Positions 12,122 to 22,979 of a stretch of DNA of 64,000 nt are shown piece after piece. Where the stretch lies: positions 44,766,022-44,830,021 of the forward strand of contig NC_052507.1 of the NCBI RefSeq assembly GCF_014356525.2, in the 5' to 3' direction. The translations under genes and the position numbers were made by a program. Position 1 is the stretch's first letter. Each line of letters opens with the position of its first letter. The notes beneath the pieces were generated by a model that had not been told where the DNA came from, did no database searches, and saw nothing but the letters and a program-made list of their open reading frames with translations. The stretch is from Nilaparvata lugens (taxonomy: Eukaryota > Arthropoda > Insecta > Hemiptera > Delphacidae).

Positions 12122-12197
12122 TAATATCGGGAACCGAGCTTCGCTCATGAGTACAAAAGCATAAACAATTTATTACGAAAGAAGGAATTATAATGAA
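12122..12197 (-). repeat. Helitron-like 3' end fragment
   Basis: On the minus strand this reads gagcgaagctcggttcccga preceded by a TTTATGCTTTTGTACTC context. It matches 25455-25528 over about 70 bases with few differences. The word gagcgaagctc can form a small hairpin, as expected near a Helitron 3' end. Only this end is present here. Confidence 0.45.
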
Positions 12198-12597
12198 AAA
12201 CCATTTTGGCCATGTGGTTTTTAAGAAGCGGTGATGAATAGGTCAGTGGTAGGCTATTTGGCTTTTATATATTCCATTTCATATTCATATTGATTATTCT
12301 TTCGCGTTAAAGGTCTAATATATACTATAGATATATTGGAGTAGTTATCTTGGAGTTTGGTAGAAATATATTACATTTGCATAGAACTCAATTTATTTAT
12401 TTAAGTTATGTTCATAATTCTATGTATCTTCTATCTAATTCTAATAGGTGACCAACCCATCCCTATCTTATATGATGAACCTTTAATCATAATCATATAC
12501 CTACATGATTAAAAAACAGCAGACATTCAATTTACTAGAACAAATAATGGAGTGCCTTCTAGTTCAGATGTAGGCAACACGCCTAACTTCTTTCTAC

Positions 12598-12855
12598 ATT
12601 GTCTCTATGACACTGACCTTGCTTCTGTGAAACACCTTGTTCCAGTGAGAACTTGCTTCTGAGAGACTGCCATTTATAGCGCTACTACTTTGGTCGGAGA
12701 CCTTGTCTCTATGAAACTGCTTGTCTCTGTGGGAACTTGTTCCTGTGAGACTGTCATTTATAGAAATACTTGCTCCTGTGAAACTTGTCTCTGTGACACT
12801 AATATCGTTCAAAAACACTACTTGTCTCTGTGAGAACTTGTCTCTGTGAAACATC
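12598..12855. repeat. Degenerate minisatellite (cttgtctctgtgaaa units)
   Basis: An irregular tandem array of words such as cttgtctctgtgaaact and gagaacttg. The open minus-strand frame through it, with repeated HRDK-like motifs, follows from the repetition and is not a credible gene. Confidence 0.7.
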
Positions 12856-13171
12856 CCCTTGTTATGCATCTACATAAATTTGCAGAGATTTGGATATATG
12901 AATGTCCATTTTTTGGAAAGAATATTAAAAATATCCTCCCCACTAACTCGACCCCACCAGTACGTTAATTTCATTAATAAAACTAAGGATTTATTTATTA
13001 GTGGAAATATTGTAAAAGTTTCAATTAATATGAATATTTAAGAGAAAAAAAAAACAGAAAATTGATGAAGTAAAATAATTATATGGTAGATAAGATAAAA
13101 TTATTGATTAACAAAATGGAGTAGGCTGAAAATAGATCAGAGTTATCATAGTAGATAATTAAAATAACATG

Positions 13172-13176
<5 letters not shown>

Positions 13177-13215
<39 letters not shown>

Positions 13216-13219
13216 ATAT
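13177..13219. repeat. TA microsatellite at the outer LTR edge
   Basis: TA repeats touch the lower edge of the LTR that starts near 13220. They replace the bases (tgtttct) that form the same edge in the partner LTR, so the exact end of this LTR is obscured. Confidence 0.85.
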
Positions 13220-15355
13220 TCTGACGTTATTCTTTATATTTAATAACGATTAGCCTCCTGCTTGGCATCAGTCGGTAGAGCATGAAATATTTGATATAAT
13301 TATAAAAATTAGGTCGTGGTTTTTTAATAGGATACAGTCTCATAAAAATCTTTATAGGCCCAGGTATGAGCTTCCCCTATAATTCTTGTAATCCATTGAA
13401 AAAAAATAAATATATCTATATATGGTACTTATCCTATAGTGTTGAGGAATTAAAAATAAATTGCACACCATAAACAATTTGATACATATATTAACAAATA
13501 TTGCAAAAAATAGATCAAGGCAAAAAATATGAAGAGCGATAAAAATATAATATATAAAAAATAGAACAATAATGAAATCAGTAAAATATCACAGGCTAAA
13601 CTTCATACTCTAGATTTATAGCACGAAACATTACCATGTGCCTTTATTTTAAAACATATGCATCCTTTTGCATGTAGCTGTTATATAAGCTTGCTAATAC
13701 TTGTCGACTTAGACAATTCAATTAAAAATAGGTTCCTTAAATCAGCTTGATAAATTGGCAACCAATAATCCAAATATATATATTAAAATCTCTAGTATCT
13801 AGTGGATTTCCTTGTAATGAATATATATATTTTATCTCAGGTGCAAGATTCGGCACCTGATGGAATAAGTAGAGCAATTCATCTAGTGAATTAGAGCTAC
13901 ACAAATTATCGCAAATTATTGCAAAAATTAAAGATCATATGAATATGTTTTAATAGCCTAGATTTTATACTCCTTTGATTTATTAGAATTTTCTGAAATG
14001 TACTGATTCATTATTCCTTTAATAAAATACCTTTGATACTGTATTTACTTGCGCAAGTATTTTTTATTAAATTCTTAATTTATAAGAAAACCCTTTGACG
14101 AGCTAGCTTTGATTATTAGGTAATTAGAAGCACTAAGGGCGCCCATCACTAATTCAATTTTCTCACTCACGTGTCGAAATCTTCTTATAAGCCGCTGATT
14201 TCGATCCAACTCCTGGTGGTCCTGGACTATGGTAGCCGGAATCGTCTCTTCCAAGGGGTTACAAAAATTATTTGAAATTGAAAATGACTTCTGCTTTATA
14301 AGAGCATCACAAGGTATTTTAAGAAATTTAATAATTCAAACTAACTTTAGCTTTTACAAGTTATAGCAAGGTATTACGCTCTAAAATATTCAGGGTCCTC
14401 TCATGGTGGCATTTGGCAGGCGAGTGATGGTTCTCTTTTTTCTCAATTTTACAATTCTTATTTCCGACTTTCAAATTTACATAAAATTTGAATATCCTAG
14501 TCCTCTGCCGTTTAAGGTTCAAATAGGTTGTACTAAAATATTAAATTATTACTTATGTTGTATGTTTAATAATTTCTTTGCCTTCGGGCCATATCCATAC
14601 ATAGACTATACAATAGTTTTACATAAATCCCAATCATTTATAGAAATATATATATATATATAAATATTTTTGAATTGGCATACTATTGCCGCCTATTAAC
14701 TGCCATTATGCGATTGGTGCATGCAAATTGTTTCAGTATTCATGCGCTTGGTAACCTCCTATTTCCTGGATACATTTAATTATTTTTATTAGGTTTTTTA
14801 AGTATGCTCTCTACATGCTAGTTAATATTCTATATCTACTATTTATTTCATGCTTCCTAATAGTTAGCCACGTGACCATTTGTTCTTTCAAATTGCATAC
14901 CGTTTTGCCGCAATAGATCTCTGCCAAGGGGTCTGGTCAGATTCTACGTTGCATGGCTCGGTCGATCGTTAGGTCGCCGATCACTGAATGTATATACCTA
15001 ACTCAATCTTCAAAATTTTATATAATATATTATATATTAGCAAAAATTATTTCAATTCCATTTTAGGTTATTGTACCGTTTAGCCAGAACAAGCTGATGC
15101 TATCTAATCTTTATTGTTATCTCATTGGCGATATTAGCCAGTTACTTTATTCAGACCTATTAGTACTTCAGCTAGGGATTTTTACATCTACCCAAATTTC
15201 AATACATTACACGCGCCCCTGGATTTGAATTCAAATATTTGAGAATCACAATGTTGTAATGAAAATCCACCCTTCAATACATCGACATATTCCATACTTT
15301 ATTTATAAATTATACTCTCAAACTTTTATCATAGTTCGCAGATCTATCTGCTGCA
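13218..15355 (-). repeat. 3' LTR of the gag-bearing element (upper limit inferred)
   Basis: Bases 13220-14670 match 19868-21298 almost throughout, mostly with one-base length differences in homopolymers. Beyond 14670 the partner ends, but 14930-15150 still resembles the LTR-side sequence of the second copy at about 60280-60520 (shared words ggctcg, aggt-gccga, tatctaatcttta and agacctat). The true LTR therefore probably continues. A purine-rich tract on the minus strand at about 15357-15380 followed by TG suggests a start near 15355, giving an LTR of about 2.1 kb. Confidence 0.6.
13269..13285 (+). other. tRNA-Lys-like segment in the LTR (3' copy)
   Basis: cagtcggtagagcatga equals the D-arm/A-box region of animal tRNA-Lys. 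ggtcgtgg follows about 40 bases later. The orientation is opposite to the element's coding strand. Confidence 0.55.
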
Positions 15356-16742
15356 CCTCCCTTAGACCTCTCTCAAATACAATAACAAATTCTCCTCCTC
15401 AACACACAAAAAATATCATAAATATAATCCCCTAGACACATTCCTCCTTACAACGCTTAGAACATAGTATTTTTTAATTCGCCGCTCGCAGGGCCGCCAA
15501 CCTAACTACACACATTTCTTGATTCTCATAATTGATTCTTTTCAAACAATATCTTCGATGTACAAAATTTCTGGGGCTTATCTTTTATAGTAATTCTTAG
15601 GTCTTAATATAAATAATTTTTCTATACATCAGGTACAATACTTTTCTTTTGCTAATGGCTCTATGGTTTTGGGTAACTAGCATTCACTTTAGGTTTTTCA
15701 GGGTACAACATGGCATAACTAACGGTAATAATATAAAACATATAAATAATATACTAACATTGATAAATATAATAAATGACAGTAATGAATAATATTTTGG
15801 GTTACATGCTTTTCTTTTTTATAATCATATGTTGAGCGCTACATTCGATTCAGGTGGCTTTGCTCAGCTGGTCGCTGTCTCTATATTCATACTGCTTACG
15901 TCAGAACTGGTTGTCAAATCTCGCAATCAACCTAACTGCTACATTTTTTCTCTTTAAAGGTAATTAACAAATTTTAAATATTCTATCCCCGCTTGTGTCC
16001 TTTTTTATTTGATGTAACTAATTTAATTACATAATTAAAAATTATTCTTTTGCTTGTTGCAGGCTTTGGACAGTTGGGAGGAATAAAAACATTGGATTAT
16101 TGCCATGCGGTCCAACTCAATATTAAATTTATCATGATAGGTCAGTAATTCTTTGATAGTGGTGTTTTCCTTGATTACTTATCATATTTATTTCAAATTT
16201 GACGATACAGCATGTAGAAATTTTGTGGCTTTCCCGTATCTTGGCTTTCTGCTTGTAGCTATACTGTAGGCTGGTTGGGTTATCTGCTATCCATTTGTTG
16301 ATTGTTGAGGCTGTCCTATTATTAATTTATCTTCATGAATATAAAACCCCGGTATCTTGTATACTTTTTTAAACAATTCCTTGATTCATTAATTGTAGTT
16401 CCTTTCAATCCATTCTTTTCCAATCATCCTGTAATTTTAATTCACCTTTCCTCTATTTTCATTTAATATTCTTGATCTCCGTTCATTATAACTCATTATG
16501 CCCACAACAATAAACATTTTTATAATATTAAATTCCAATTATCAATAATAGATTCTTTCAATAACAACAATACAATATTTTCCATCATATCTACAACACA
16601 GTCCTTTATCCATATCACAGCCATAACCAACATTATACACAATATCAAAACATTTATATCTTTTTAATAGCATAATCTCTCATCATATAATAACTATTTA
16701 CTTCCTTTTTATCTACATTATTTCTTACTTCTTTCACTCTTC
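14671..16742. other. Non-coding internal/LTR stretch with no pol
   Basis: AT-rich, no open frame over about 60 codons and no retroviral enzyme motif on either strand. In a standard Ty3-type element this side of gag would hold pol. Confidence 0.6.
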
Positions 16743-17300
16743 TTATACACGTTTATCCTGCATATATCTCCATAAGTAGTCCACTCCATTATTTCCCAGC
16801 ATGATCCATAGTTGCTTTGTTACCAATTCCATTTTTGTTCCAATTATTTGATTCCTTTTTTCGGTCACATCGCTGATCATAGCCTTTAAAGCGTATGTGC
16901 CGCGGATGCATGTGTCGGCCTCCTGTCCTCCTCGGTGTCGGTCCGGAATCCTCCTCGGGCGTTTAAAACGTGCATGCGGCCTCCATCGGCGCGCGCGGTT
17001 CCTCCGTTTCTTCCGCCTCCGGGCCTTGCGGTGCTGGTACCTCTTCTCCCGAATGCCGTCCTCTCCGTCCTGATGTTGGCCGGGTGTCATCGGGCGCCTC
17101 CGTCTCCGGGCCTTGCGGTGGGCGCTCCTTTTGTCCGGTAGTCCGTCCTCCCTGGTGTCGTCCTCTTGGTCCGGGTCCTTGGTCTGCTGTGGGGTCGAAT
17201 GATGCGCGGGTGTGGTGTGCAGATACATGGTGGCGGTCTCTTGATGTGCGGGCTGCTCTTCCTGCGGTGATGGATCGTCGGCGGGGAATATAAGGCTCAA
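16743..17300 (-). CDS. Arginine-rich ORF2 of the gag-bearing LTR element, unknown function
   Basis: An open frame of about 185 codons starts at an ATG near 17300 and ends at 16743. The first quarter is polar and acidic (ADDPSPQEEQPAHQE). The middle is extremely basic, with runs such as HRKARRRRRPM and HRKARRRKKRRNRARRW, and contains two diverged repeats 86 bp apart at the DNA level. The last third looks like an ordinary folded segment (MISDVTEKRNQIIGTKMELV). The middle is unusually GC-rich in an AT-rich region, and the opposite strand is also open over part of it, so composition alone could keep frames open. The position downstream of gag suggests a nucleic-acid-binding accessory protein, but no family is recognised. 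Confidence 0.4.
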   Translation of the reverse strand: MSLIFPADDPSPQEEQPAHQETATMYLHTTPAHHSTPQQTKDPDQEDDTREDGLPDKRSAHRKARRRRRPMTPGQHQDGEDGIREKRYQHRKARRRKKRRNRARRWRPHARFKRPRRIPDRHRGGQEADTCIRGTYALKAMISDVTEKRNQIIGTKMELVTKQLWIMLGNNGVDYLWRYMQDKRV

Positions 17301-17431
17301 GAGGGGTTGATGATTACAGGGCGTTTTAAGTGCATGGTGGGCGGCGGTTTTTTGTGGTTGTTTATCTGGTGTTGGTTTCTGTGTTCTTTGTTGGTTTAAT
17401 CCTGTTGCATGCGCTAATGTATAATTTGTGC

Positions 17432-19208
17432 TTACTTGTTGAGGTGGCGGTTTGTAATTTCTGTTGTATTATTCTGAGTGTAACCATTATTTGAGTTTAA
17501 TTGATCACGGCCATCATAGTGATTCCTGCGGTTGCTCTGCTGGGCGTAATGGTTGGTTGTGCGATTTTGAAAATTTTCATTATTCCAGTTACCATTTTGC
17601 TTGGGCTCATAGCGGCGTTCAAATTGAGGGGCAGATCGGTAGCGATCATATGATACCGGTTCATAATTTTGGCTGTTATACTGATTACTTTTTGAGTTAT
17701 GTTGATTTCGTGTGTATCTTTGGTCTGAACGGTGGTTTGACATTGCCATCACAGACTGTATGCCATATAAATGATTTATTAGCTGTTTGCAATCAGTAAT
17801 GGGTTGTGTGGCGAGTGCCATTCTAACTTGATACGGTAGTTTCTTCAGAATAATACTTGCTAATGCCGATTCGTTAATGGGCTCGCTCAATTGAGAATTT
17901 TTGAACTGTAGGGCAGTGACGAAAGTGGTACATGCACCGTCTAAGTTAGGGTTGAAATCGCATGATATGATGTCTGCTAGCACGTCCAACTGTTTACTTC
18001 TGCTCCAATACTGTTCCAGGAAGACAGCTACAAACTCATCCAATGATGTAAATTCATGGGCTCTACTCCGAAAGAACATCAGGGGTTCGCCAATCAATAA
18101 ACTAGTCAAACGAAGACGCCACATGCTCCAAGAGGTAGGTACAAGAGTTTGTACTAATTTTATCTGATCAATGAATGGTTGAGGTTGCAAATGGCGATCA
18201 GTATTATCAAATTTACCCAGTCCTTGCAATATACTATGTGAGTTGATGTTATCTGCTTGAATTCCTTGAGGTCGTTGTTGGATATAATTTTCTAATGCTG
18301 TTATTTTTTCCTGTGCCATCTGCCATTGACTATTATGTGTAATTTTATTAGCATTACTTCTTGATCTAATTGAGTCAGAGTGGATTTTTGAATTAGTAGA
18401 GTTCCATTTAAAGCCTTACAGGTTTCTGTGTTTTGATTGATACTACCTTGCAGTTGGTTCATTTTTGTGGACATATTAATCTGTTTATTTTGTATTTCTT
18501 TAATACTGTTAATATTTTTATCAACTGTAGTCGTTAAATTTTGTATTGGCAACGGTAATTTGTTTGTTGATTCCTTGATGGCAATCGGCCTTAATGTTAT
18601 TTGTTAAATCCTGAATGGGTGTAGTGATTTGTGTGGTTAGGTTATCTATCCTTTCGTTTAGTTCACAGGTAACCGTATCCAACCTTTCCGATAATCCTGC
18701 CGTAACTTTATCCTGACTTTCTTTCTGTAATTTATCATTGCTTTTAATTTCTCCCTATGATTCTCTACTTAGTCTCAATAGTATCCAACCGTCGTTCTAC
18801 TGATTTTATAGCGCCTGCTGTCTCTTTCATGCCCTGTTCCACTGTTTGCTTATTTGCCTCTTTTATTGCCCCATTCTCTTTTTTAATCTCCTGCATCATG
18901 TTACCATGTGTTTTGTAACATAATATTGAACATACTGCTAGTTTGTTCCATTATTACCTTTTTAAATGGATCTAGCTCTGTGACTGAAAATAGACTTTGT
19001 TTGCTCAGATGTGACTCGGCCTCTGGAGATGCGGGTTCTGCAGGCTGCTCCTCGCCCCCTTCAAAGTTGATCTCTGCTATCCGTTGATTCAATGGTTGTC
19101 AGCGGCGTCGATTCGAGTGGATGATAGAGGTTGCAGACCTTGTGGATCGAAGACTATCGACCCGACACTTCCTGGTTCCCTTTCTCGTGGCGTATTGGCA
19201 TCTACCAT
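17432..19208 (-). pseudogene. Gag-like gene, copy 1 (frameshifted in the N-terminal half)
   Basis: The start is taken as the ATG at 19208-19206 (context caccatgg), giving MVDANTPREREPGSV. A stop follows at about 19090 and the frame changes several times up to 18319, after which 295 codons are open to 17432. Order: acidic N-terminus, glutamine/asparagine-rich helical segment likely to form a coiled coil, then a Gag-like core (PTSWSMWRLRLTSLLIGEPL, then DEFVAVFLEQYWSRSKQLD) like the Ty3-type capsid pattern, and an Asn/Tyr/Arg-rich tail. No CCHC zinc knuckle is present. The copy at 57099-58417 has the same order, which supports this reading. Expected role: the structural shell of a retroelement particle. 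It is broken here, possibly in part by homopolymer errors. Confidence 0.72.
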
Positions 19209-19299
19209 GGTGGTTTGATGTGCTGGGAGTCGACAAAGTGGGATCTGTGCAACCGCCGTACATATATGAAACTTCAGAGTTTGCGGGAGTGTGATTCAT
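19209..19299 (-). other. Conserved micro-frame upstream of gag, copy 1
   Basis: Begins with an ATG at 19299-19297 and reads MNHTPANSEVSY, then DPTLSTPSTSN. The frame is different from the gag frame that follows and remains open into it. Against the copy at 58414-58509, the first twelve codons differ six times, every time silently. It may be a separate leader peptide or the real gag N-terminus separated by small indels. Confidence 0.5.
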
Positions 19300-19844
19300 T
19301 GTGTCAAATATGATAAATGCTAATTAAAAAAGTGCTGAATAATATGCGAAAATGCTTAAAAAGAGACACAAACCGGGACTTACAGTGAAACATTATGTGC
19401 AAAGTGTTTGGATATCCAAAAAGAAGGTATTTATACTTAAGTTTTTTATAATGCTCTAGCGCCCCCATATTGAATATTTCCTGACTAGTTTACAGACTGT
19501 GACTTATTTTCCAACCGGCTTATACATATATATTCTTGACTAGAAAGTAATAGCAGTTTAGGCTTATAAAATATAATCTCTCTCTATAAAATATATTTTT
19601 TACAATAACAATAATATAAAATTTTCTTTAAAACATATAATTTCTCTTTATTTAAAGCTATTGATTCCCCAAAAAGTAATACAAAGTTTACTTCGCCTGT
19701 TTTCCTCAATACTCATATATCTATAGTTTCATTATCCATCCACGACAAATTTAATATGACTAGACTTGTCTTTAGTTATTATCCTTAATATGGGTCTTGA
19801 CTTAATTACAAATAATTATTTAATGAGCTCAGCTCTCATCATCA

Positions 19845-19860
19845 CCCCACATGGGCGCCA
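19845..19860 (-). other. Primer binding site, tRNA-Lys type
   Basis: The minus strand reads tggcgcccatgtgggg directly after the LTR end. It matches the complement of the 3' end of tRNA-Lys (tggcgcccaacgtgggg) apart from one missing and one changed base. The position is where a retroelement primer site must be. Confidence 0.75.
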
Positions 19861-21298
19861 TGTTTCTCTGACATTATTCTTTATATTTAAATAACGATTA
19901 GCCTCCTGCTTGGCATCAGTCGGTAGAGCATGAAATATTTGATATAATTATAAAATTAGGTCGTGGTTTTTAATAGGATACAGTCTCATAGAAATCTTTA
20001 TAGGCCCAGGTATGAGCTTCCCCTATAATTCTTGTAATTCATTGAAAAAAAAAAAATAAATATATCTATAGTTGGTACTTATCCTATAGTGTTGAGGAAT
20101 TAAAATAAATTGCACACCATAACAATTTGATACATATATTAACAAATATTGCAAAAAATAGATCAAGGCAAAAAATATAAAGAGCGATAAAATATATATA
20201 TAAAAATAGAACATAATTGAAATCAGTAAAATATCACAGGCTAAACTTTATACTCTAGATTTATAGCACGAAACATACCATGTGCCTTTATTTTTAAACA
20301 TATGCATCCTTTTGCATGTAGCTGCTATATAAGCTTGCTAATACTTGTCGACTTAGACAATTAAATTGAAAATAGGTTCCTTAAATCAGCTTGAAAATTG
20401 GCAACCAATAATCCAATATATATATTAAAATCTCTAGTATCTAGTAGATTTCCTTGTAATGATATATATTTTATCTCAGGGTGCAAGATTCGGCACCTGA
20501 TGAATAAGTAGAGCAATTCATCTAGTGAATTAGAGCTACACAAATTATCGCAAATTATTGCAAAATTAAAGATCATATGAATATGTTTTAATAGCCTAGA
20601 TTTTATACTTCTTTGATTTATTAGAATTTTCTGAAATGTACTGATTCATTATTCCTTTAATAAAATACCTTTAATACTATATTTACTTGCGCAAGTATTT
20701 TTTATTAAATTCTTAATTTATAAGAAAACCCTTTCGACGAGCTAGCTTTGATTATTAGGTAATTCGAAGCACTAAGGGCGCCCATCACTAATTCAATTTT
20801 TCACTCACGTGTCGAAATCTTCTTATAAGCCGCTGATGTTGATCCAACTCCTGGTGGTCCTGGACTATGGTAGCCGGAATCGTCTCTTCCAAGGGGTTAC
20901 AAAAATTATTTGAAATTGAAAATGACTTCTGCTTTATAAGAGCATCACAAAGTCATTTAAGAAATTTAATAATTCAAACTAACTTTAGCTTTTACAAGTT
21001 ATAGCAAGGTATTACGCTCTAAAATATTAGGGTCCTCTCATGGTGGCATTTGGCAGGCGAGTGATGGTTCTCTTTTTTCTCAATTTTACAATTCTTATTT
21101 CCGACTTTCAAATTACATAAAATTTGAATATCCTAGTCCTCCGCCATTTAAGGTTCAAATAGGTTGTACTAAAATATTAAATTATTACTTATGTTGTATG
21201 TTTAATAATTTCTTTGCCTTCGGGCCATATCCATAACATAGACTATACAATAGTTTTACATAAATCCCAATCATTTATAGAAATATATATAAATATTT
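19861..21298 (-). repeat. 5' LTR of the gag-bearing element, upstream part missing
   Basis: Direct repeat of 13218-14670. The lower edge is tgtttctctgac, meeting the primer site at 19860. The upper edge stops abruptly at about 21298 where LINE sequence begins, while the partner LTR appears to run about 0.7 kb further. Differences from the partner are mostly single-base indels in A, T or G runs. Confidence 0.75.
19917..19966 (+). other. tRNA-Lys-like segment in the LTR (5' copy)
   Basis: cagtcggtagagcatga (19917-19933) and ggtcgtgg (19959-19966) match two parts of tRNA-Lys in order. Both occur also in the 3' LTR. The second family member has cagttggtagagca at 59211-59224. Confidence 0.55.
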
Positions 21299-21299
21299 A

Positions 21300-22117
21300 A
21301 TTCATTCTATAACAGGTTTAAAGGTTTATATTGGTGGGATGGGTGAGGGATGGTTGTCATGTGATCGTTCTAGGGCCGGACAGTTTCAGTCATTTGTTCC
21401 AAAAGATGTTTTTTTAAAGTCAGGGTGAAGCTCGCTCGGCTCTCGATGGACCTGATAGAAACAGGAAGTGCATTCCATGCACGACAGGCACTGACTAAGA
21501 AGGATTTTGTCAAAATAGTAGTTCGATGATTGGGTATCCTTAAAGTACTCTCTCCGGTTCTAGTATGTGAAGCATCTATCCTCCCACCTTCAGAGACAAA
21601 TTTGAAATCATCTTTAAAATAGTTCGGATTACCGTATTTCAAGATATCTCTAACAAGCTTGACTATTCGAAAAAGCCTTTGATCGGGAAGCTTTAATGTT
21701 GAATTAGCAATGTGGGCTGGGGTGATATGATCATGGCGTTGGAGAGAGTAGACGAAACGTAGACAATAGTTTTGGCAACGCTGTAGTTTATCATTCAGAG
21801 TGACTTGCATATCGTTAAGAGCAGAATTACAATACATTAAATGTGGGAAGATGAGAGATTGAACCAATGATAATTTAATGTTTCTTGGGAGGATATCGTG
21901 CATTTTCTTCAATGCATGCATGGCTGAGAATACCTTTTTACAAGTTTTGTTCACTTGTTCTGACCAGTCAAGAGGATTATTCATAATAATGCCTAAATGT
22001 TTAACTGAGCTACAGTAAGGAATGTCATTACCGTCTACACTAATTTTGTGAATCGATTCAAGGTCAATATTGTTTATAAGACGAGAATATCGAATTATAA
22101 TGGGTTGTGTTTTGAAG
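21300..22117 (-). pseudogene. LINE (non-LTR retrotransposon) reverse transcriptase C-terminus, 5'-truncated
   Basis: From about 22117 down to a stop at 21370 the minus strand is open and reads VDGNDIPYCSSVKHLGI, then LSLVQSLIFPHLMYC, LQRCQNYCLRFVY, and a tail with ACRAWNALPVSIR. This is the segment after the catalytic YxDD motif in Jockey/CR1-like reverse transcriptases (the V-K-x-L-G-I motif, thumb, and the R-x-WN-LP tail). The endonuclease and catalytic palm are missing. The upstream break is next to a GA microsatellite, and the downstream side borders the truncated LTR at 21298. Typical of a 5'-truncated LINE insertion, though the exact 3' end is unclear. Confidence 0.8.
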
Positions 22118-22165
22118 AGAGAGAGAGAGAGTGTGTGTGAGAGAGAGAGAAAGAGGAGAGTGGGT
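22116..22165. repeat. GA/GT microsatellite
   Basis: gagagagaga, then gtgtgtgtga and more GA units, at the truncated end of the LINE fragment. Confidence 0.9.
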
Positions 22166-22979
22166 GTATGTGTAGAGAGACAGATAACGTAACAATGAGT
22201 AGGAAATAGAAGTAAAAATGGTAAGAGTTGAATTCATATTCAACTCTTATCATGTTCATAGTTGATTCTCTGATTTCATATTTGGTTTCAGCTTTTCAAA
22301 GTTTAAAAAAAAAGTTTTAAAAATGTTTATGTTTAGACCTAAAATTTCAAGTAGTGTTCAAACGTTTCCATTTGTGAGCAAAAAATTATCATCTTATCAG
22401 CCTAGTACGTTTTTATGATAATATTATGATATTCCATTATTTTTAATATTCCATTGTGATAATAGAAAGCTATATTAAAAACAGCCATAACTCCTTTGTT
22501 TTCGGGTATTTTCGAAAATGGGACTAACTCTGATAGGAATTTAGGGTCGCTGAATTCAAATCCGAAATCCAAATTCCTCTATCTCCATTATTGGACGATT
22601 CAGATTTTGGTGGAGAGGATAGCCTTGAAAAGTACGGCAGGCCGGGCTCGCGTTGCTTATACTACTAGTGTGTAGTGATTTTGCTCAGAGTCGTTCAAGG
22701 ACACGAGCCAAGACAGGCCAAATCAGCGAGCCAAATCCGTAGGTGTGTAGGGCCCTTAAGGCCTACCATACACGTTTCGATCGGCCTTAAGGCCCGGACT
22801 GTTCAGTCCGGGCCTTAGGACCGGGCCTCAATGGCAGTCTCCCCACTCACGTACCAGTCGGCCCTACGGCCGATGCGTATCCAGTCGCGCGGTAGCTCTA
22901 TTGGAAGGTGGGCGTTGTTTTGTGCAGATTTGTGTAGATTTTAGTGCAATACATTTTAGTAAATTCAGTTCAAGACGAC

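Larger units (their letters stand above)
13218..21298 (-). mobile_element. Gag-bearing LTR retroelement lacking pol, copy 1
   Basis: Two direct repeats (13218 to at least 14670, and 19861-21298) enclose about 5 kb read on the minus strand. Next to the upper LTR is a tRNA-Lys-type primer binding site. Inside are a broken gag-like gene (17432-19208) and an arginine-rich open frame (16743-17300). No protease, reverse transcriptase, RNase H or integrase motif is visible between 14.7 and 16.7 kb. The arrangement resembles the plant elements called TR-GAGs (terminal repeats plus gag only), which depend on pol from other elements. A second diverged copy lies at about 57060-60600. The upper LTR seems truncated (see the LTR entries). 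Confidence 0.8.

Noticed and set aside
12594..12869. 91-codon frame with HRDK repeats
   Set aside because: Entirely made by the minisatellite at 12598-12855.
16970..17293. Plus-strand frame of 107 codons in the GC-rich block
   Set aside because: Antisense shadow of the arginine-rich frame; no start context or link to the element's coding direction.
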